Below are positions 60,740-64,000 of a stretch of 64,000 bases of DNA, piece by piece. The translations under genes were made by a program, and so were the position numbers. The notes beneath the pieces were generated by a model. The model was not told where the DNA came from. It did not search any database and was given only the letters and a program-made list of their open reading frames with translations. The stretch's first letter is position 1; each line of letters opens with the position of its first letter. Location: NCBI GenBank assembly GCA_934591895.1, contig CAKTPP010000009.1, forward strand, positions 1 through 64,000, in the 5' to 3' direction. The DNA comes from an uncultured Oscillospiraceae bacterium (GTDB lineage Bacteria; Bacillota; Clostridia; Oscillospirales; Oscillospiraceae).

Positions 60740-61615
60740 ATGGAGATGCTTCTTTACCAGAGCACGCAGTTTCACGACGTAAAAAAGATCCTGGACCGCG
60801 CGCACGGCTTTGCGGGCCTTTTGACGGCCGGCGGCATCGAGGCGTCGCAGCTGGACGTGCCCTTCGTCTGCGACCAGAAGGTGCTCTCACGCTATGACGA
60901 TGCGTGCAGCGATGTCCGCCGGATCCTTGCCGTGCAGCTTGGCCTCGAACTGCCGAAGGGGTTTTCCATTCCGCTGGAGGCCGAGGATCTGGCGGCCTTT
61001 TTCTCGCAGCAGTGCTCCATGCGGCAGATGCAGGACTACCTCGCGCAAAAGCGCCGGCAGACGCAGGCGGACATTGCCGCGTGGCTGCGTGACCGCCCGT
61101 GGGACACGCATCCGGTCACGGCGGCGCAGGCCGCGGCGCAGAACTTTGTCTTTGACGCAGCGACCGGCCGCATCGGCACGGACGGGTGCTTCAACGCCGG
61201 CACAGTGCTCGAGCTGCCGTCGTCGGTCGACGGGGTGCGCGTGCGCACGCTCGCTGCCTATGCCATGGTGTCGTATACCTATCTGGACACGCTTGTCATT
61301 CCGGACAGTGTCGAGACGATCGAGCCGTATGCGTTTTATGATAAGGTGCACCTGCGCAGGGTCAACCTCCCGCAGGGACTCACCGTTATTCCGGAGGGCG
61401 TGTTCTCGCGCTGCATCGGCCTGACGGGCATCGTCATCCCGGACAGCGTGCGCGAGATCCACGACGAGGCGTTTTACCAGTGCAGCAATCTGGACACGGT
61501 CGTCATACCGGACGGCGTGGAGCGCATCGGCCGCTGCGCGTTTTTGAACGTGCGGCGCGTCATCTACCACGGCGGCGCGAAGGGCTTCCCATGGGGCGCC
61601 GTGCGCGGCAACTGA
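60740..61615 (+). CDS. BspA-like leucine-rich repeat protein upstream of the MoxR-type gene
   Basis: A 291-residue protein without signal peptide. The N-terminal half (1 to about 130) is helical and unrecognised (ILDRAHGFAGLLTAGGIEAS; DLAAFFSQQCSMRQMQDYLA). The C-terminal half is a set of BspA/LRR_5-type repeats (LDTLVIPDSVETIEPYAFYD; LTGIVIPDSVREIHDEAFYQ; LDTVVIPDGVERIGRCAFLN). BspA repeats normally occur on secreted adhesins; a cytoplasmic version beside an AAA+ protein suggests a protein-recognition adaptor. ATG 60740 has GGAGGG 9 bases upstream. The next gene starts 17 bases after the stop. Confidence 0.75.
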   Translation: MEMLLYQSTQFHDVKKILDRAHGFAGLLTAGGIEASQLDVPFVCDQKVLSRYDDACSDVRRILAVQLGLELPKGFSIPLEAEDLAAFFSQQCSMRQMQDYLAQKRRQTQADIAAWLRDRPWDTHPVTAAQAAAQNFVFDAATGRIGTDGCFNAGTVLELPSSVDGVRVRTLAAYAMVSYTYLDTLVIPDSVETIEPYAFYDKVHLRRVNLPQGLTVIPEGVFSRCIGLTGIVIPDSVREIHDEAFYQCSNLDTVVIPDGVERIGRCAFLNVRRVIYHGGAKGFPWGAVRGN

Positions 61616-61632
61616 GAAAGGCGGAATGGGAT

Positions 61633-62955
61633 ATGCATACGCTGCAATATGAGACCGCCGTCTGCGGCGGCAGCAATCTGAAAGCCCCGATGAAGCTCGA
61701 CCTCCTGCGCTCGCTCTGCGCGCAGGAGCGCCGCGCGTGGCCGGAGGTCGTGCTCTGCCGGGTCGAGGGCGAGGCGCTGCCCGTGTGCTGCCTGAGCGAG
61801 GCGGCAGCGGGCGACCTGTTCTCGCGCGTGGGCGTCGTGTCCGCGCCGTCGGAGACGCTCACGGCGCTGCTGCGCACCGCACCCGTGCGGGCGCGGATCA
61901 CGGCGCTGTGTGATTCCGCGGGCGAGCCGTGCGACGGTGACGCGCCGGATGTGTGGGGCTTTCTCGCCGAATATCGCTGCGGCGACGCGCTCAGCGCTGC
62001 GGTGCGCGCGGCGATCGACGGCGCGGCGGCGCGCGGCTGTGCGAGCGCGGAGGCGCTGACCGCGCGCGCCGAGTACCTGCTCGAGCAGGCTGTGCCGGAG
62101 GCGATCATCCTGCGCGTGTTCGCCGGGATGTTTTCCCTGCCGGAGTATCCCGAGATGGTGCCCGACCCGCAGGTGCGCTATGTGCAGGCCGACAGCTTCG
62201 GGGCGCTCACGCGCGCGCTGGCCTACCGCCTGTCGGGACTGCATCTGCGGCTGGTCGGCAGCAAGGGCTGCGGCAAAAACACGCTCATCCAGACGGTGGA
62301 CTGGCTGCTCAACGTGCCGCAGTACCGGATGCAGGGTAACGCCGAGCTCGACAAGCTCGACCTGCTCGGCGGGCCGACGATCGAAAACGGCACCATGCGC
62401 TATCGCCTGAGCGATATGCTGCGCTATCTGGCCGCGGGCGCGGACGTCGTGCTCGACGAGGGCAACACCATCAAGCCCGAATGCGCCGACGTGCTCCACT
62501 CGCTGACCGATGCCGCGCGCCAGATCCAGGTGCCCGGCTACGGTCTTGTGCAGATGCACCCGCACTCGGCGTTCACGATCACGATGAACGAGGACTACGC
62601 CGGTACGAACTTCATGAACGAGGCGACGATCGACCGCTTTACTCCTATCCACATCGCAGAGCCGGAGAGCATCGCGGACGTGCTGCGCCGCGTCGTGCCC
62701 GAGGCGAGCGGCGCGAGCCTGAACGTCTGCGACTATGTCTACTGCGCCATCCGCGACCGCATCCGCAGCGCCGGCGGCCTTGAGCCGGACGCGATGACGA
62801 TCCGCGGCTTTATCGACGCCCTGCGCGCGGAGCCGCTGCTCGGCCTGCGCTGGGGCTTGCTGGACAACGTGGCCTCCAAGCCGCAGGACGCCTACACCCG
62901 CCTGCAGCTGACGGAGCTCATCGAGAGCATGGTGCCGCAGGATGGACGGGTTTGA
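61633..62955 (+). CDS. MoxR/CbbQ-like AAA+ ATPase
   Basis: A 440-residue protein. The N-terminal ~200 residues are an unrecognised helical domain. The AAA+ module starts near 205: LVGSKGCGKNTLIQTVDWLL (Walker A), then VVLDEGNTIKPECADVLHSL (Walker B; DEGN in place of DEIN), FTITMNEDYAGTNFMNEATIDRFTPIHI (sensor/arginine-finger region, typical of MoxR/CbbQ/dynein-type). Such ATPases remodel protein complexes with a VWA-domain partner. The next gene overlaps it by 14 bases and may be that partner. ATG 61633 is used because the longer frame overlaps the LRR gene. Confidence 0.88.
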   Translation: MHTLQYETAVCGGSNLKAPMKLDLLRSLCAQERRAWPEVVLCRVEGEALPVCCLSEAAAGDLFSRVGVVSAPSETLTALLRTAPVRARITALCDSAGEPCDGDAPDVWGFLAEYRCGDALSAAVRAAIDGAAARGCASAEALTARAEYLLEQAVPEAIILRVFAGMFSLPEYPEMVPDPQVRYVQADSFGALTRALAYRLSGLHLRLVGSKGCGKNTLIQTVDWLLNVPQYRMQGNAELDKLDLLGGPTIENGTMRYRLSDMLRYLAAGADVVLDEGNTIKPECADVLHSLTDAARQIQVPGYGLVQMHPHSAFTITMNEDYAGTNFMNEATIDRFTPIHIAEPESIADVLRRVVPEASGASLNVCDYVYCAIRDRIRSAGGLEPDAMTIRGFIDALRAEPLLGLRWGLLDNVASKPQDAYTRLQLTELIESMVPQDGRV

Positions 62956-64000
62956 CGCTGCGCTGGCGCGCTATCGGGCGTTTCTGGCGACGGAACCCGT
63001 CGCGCCGCTGCTCCGGCGCAGCGGCGCGCTGCTCGTGCCGGACAACATCCGCATCGACACGGTCACGCCGGACGACAGCCTGCGCTGCACGACGGACGGC
63101 ACGGCCGTCACCGTCGGCGGGGCGGCATATCTGCTGCGCGCGGATTTTGACGCCCGCCACTGGACGGCTGCGCTGCGCGTGCTGCTCGCGCGCGAGCTGC
63201 AGCACGACGGCAGCTCCGACCGCGAAGTGTGCGCGGCGGTGTGCGCGTTTTCCGGCGCGTATTTTCACGAGCACTGCGCCCTCTCGCCGGAGCTCGGTGC
63301 GCTGCTCGGCCACCGGATCCTGAACATTCTGGAGCAGGCGCGCACGGACAACATCCTCTGCCGCCGCTTTCCCGGCTACCTGCCGCTGCTGCGCTTCGTG
63401 TGCTATGCGCAGCTCGACGCCGCCGCGCCCGGCAGCGCGCTCGAGGCGCTGCTCGACGAGCTGGAGGCGTTCGCGCTCACGGGCATCCCGTGCCGGACGC
63501 CGGCACTGCAGATCGTGTGCGCGGAGGTCGAGGCGGCGATCCTCGCGCCCTCTGCCGCCGCGTGCGCACAGCACTGCCGCCGGACGCTCACGGCGCTCGC
63601 GCCGGAACTGGCGCGCCTGTGCCGCGCGGCGGATAAGGATGCCTTTGCGCGCATCGCATCGCAGTGCGTGGACTATGCCTTCAGCGAGGCCGAGCGCGCG
63701 GAGGCGCTCGGCGACGGCTGCGACAGCAGCCTCCGCCTGCGCAGTGAGGCGCAGGATGCCGGACGCGGCGGTCCGTCCGCCGACGGGCAGGACACGGAGC
63801 TGGACAAGGGTGACAGCGCGGCCGGCGGCAGCGGGGATAATTCCGAACGCCACGGCGATATGAGCGGCAGCCTCGCAAGTCAGGAGGTCAGGCCGAGCGG
63901 CTCTGCCGGCACGAACGGCAGGGAGGACCGCGGCCGCTCGTCGAGCGTCGGCCGCAGCGGCAACCACGGGCAGAGCGGAGCGACCGCCACCACGTCGGAC
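62942..64000 (+). CDS. Partial protein downstream of the AAA+ gene (possible VWA/CobT-like partner, cut by window end)
   Basis: Frame 2 from ATG 62942 is open for at least 353 codons to the window end. It overlaps the AAA+ gene by 14 bases, so translation is coupled. Residues 1 to about 260 are mostly helical (RRSGALLVPDNIRIDTVTPD; ELGALLGHRILNILEQARTD). From about 262 it becomes hydrophilic and low in complexity, rich in Gly, Ser, Asp and Arg. This layout, a helical N-terminal domain then an acidic/charged linker, matches CobT/VWA proteins that pair with MoxR-type ATPases and carry a MIDAS VWA domain at the C terminus. The VWA part would lie beyond the window, so the assignment is inferred. 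Confidence 0.6.
   Translation, partial: MDGFDAALARYRAFLATEPVAPLLRRSGALLVPDNIRIDTVTPDDSLRCTTDGTAVTVGGAAYLLRADFDARHWTAALRVLLARELQHDGSSDREVCAAVCAFSGAYFHEHCALSPELGALLGHRILNILEQARTDNILCRRFPGYLPLLRFVCYAQLDAAAPGSALEALLDELEAFALTGIPCRTPALQIVCAEVEAAILAPSAAACAQHCRRTLTALAPELARLCRAADKDAFARIASQCVDYAFSEAERAEALGDGCDSSLRLRSEAQDAGRGGPSADGQDTELDKGDSAAGGSGDNSERHGDMSGSLASQEVRPSGSAGTNGREDRGRSSSVGRSGNHGQSGATATTSD

Overview
The window looks like part of a high-GC, spore-forming, gut-associated Clostridia chromosome, most likely Oscillospirales (Oscillibacter/Dysosmobacter-like). The grounds are strongly GC-biased codon use with Firmicutes-type ribosome binding sites and promoters, a spoVAC sporulation gene, two S-layer-homology surface proteins, a bile-salt-hydrolase-family enzyme, pyruvate phosphate dikinase, a T-box leader and a Bce-type antibiotic-sensing module. 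I see no tRNA, rRNA or CRISPR array. The genus is inferred.

Layout. 1-0.9 kb is a decayed accessory patch: the end of an IS256-type transposase, a frameshifted membrane gene and a relic of a YD/RHS repeat. 1-7 kb holds a choloylglycine hydrolase, an LtaS-type sulfatase-fold enzyme, a transmembrane Ser/Thr kinase with bacterial Ig-like domains and a flavodoxin-like protein. 7.4-11 kb has a small membrane protein, a leucine-rich-repeat/SLH surface protein and a YkvI-type permease. 11-15.6 kb has a nucleotidyltransferase, then a translational GTPase fused to a Rae1/YacP-type nuclease, followed by ylmH. 15.7-20.7 kb has a coiled-coil membrane protein, mntP, a CooT/His-rich metal pair, a 2-hydroxyacyl-CoA dehydratase activator, a 55-residue peptide gene and spoVAC. 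20.9-28.4 kb has an SLH-anchored lipase, ppdK, a T-box-controlled trpB2 and a tandem Cys4 protein. 28.6-33.5 kb is a complete livKHMGF operon. 33.6-40.3 kb has a GT-C-like membrane protein, a MATE exporter and a MacB-like ABC pair behind a palindromic operator. 40.5-44.5 kb is potAB plus a fused potC-potD. 45.3-51.4 kb has a cstA operon, a TetR regulator, a Crp/Fnr regulator and oleate hydratase; the last two share an operator. 51.7-56.2 kb is a Bce-type two-component/ABC module. 56.3-60.5 kb has a tandem PII protein with a DUF1538 transporter, and ftsH. The window ends in an LRR / MoxR-type AAA+ / cut-off third gene cluster.

The most unusual signal is non-coding. Three copies of a structured element (7.1-7.4, 12.0-12.3 and 18.15-18.4 kb) sit directly downstream of genes. 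Each lies between two copies of that gene's own terminator hairpin, spaced 228-230 bp apart. The internal hairpins change by compensatory substitutions between copies while the loops stay fixed. Two degenerate copies lie near 20.8 and 26.0 kb. Terminator duplication recurs at 51.4-51.6 kb with a different spacer. This looks like a mobile or convertible 3'-UTR cassette that targets intrinsic terminators; I do not recognise it as a named family.

Other points of interest are the GTPase-nuclease fusion beside ylmH, leader hairpins that could attenuate the liv and pot operons, a perfect 19-bp operator in the cstA promoter, and a TGTTA-N7-TAACA operator shared by the Crp/Fnr gene and oleate hydratase.
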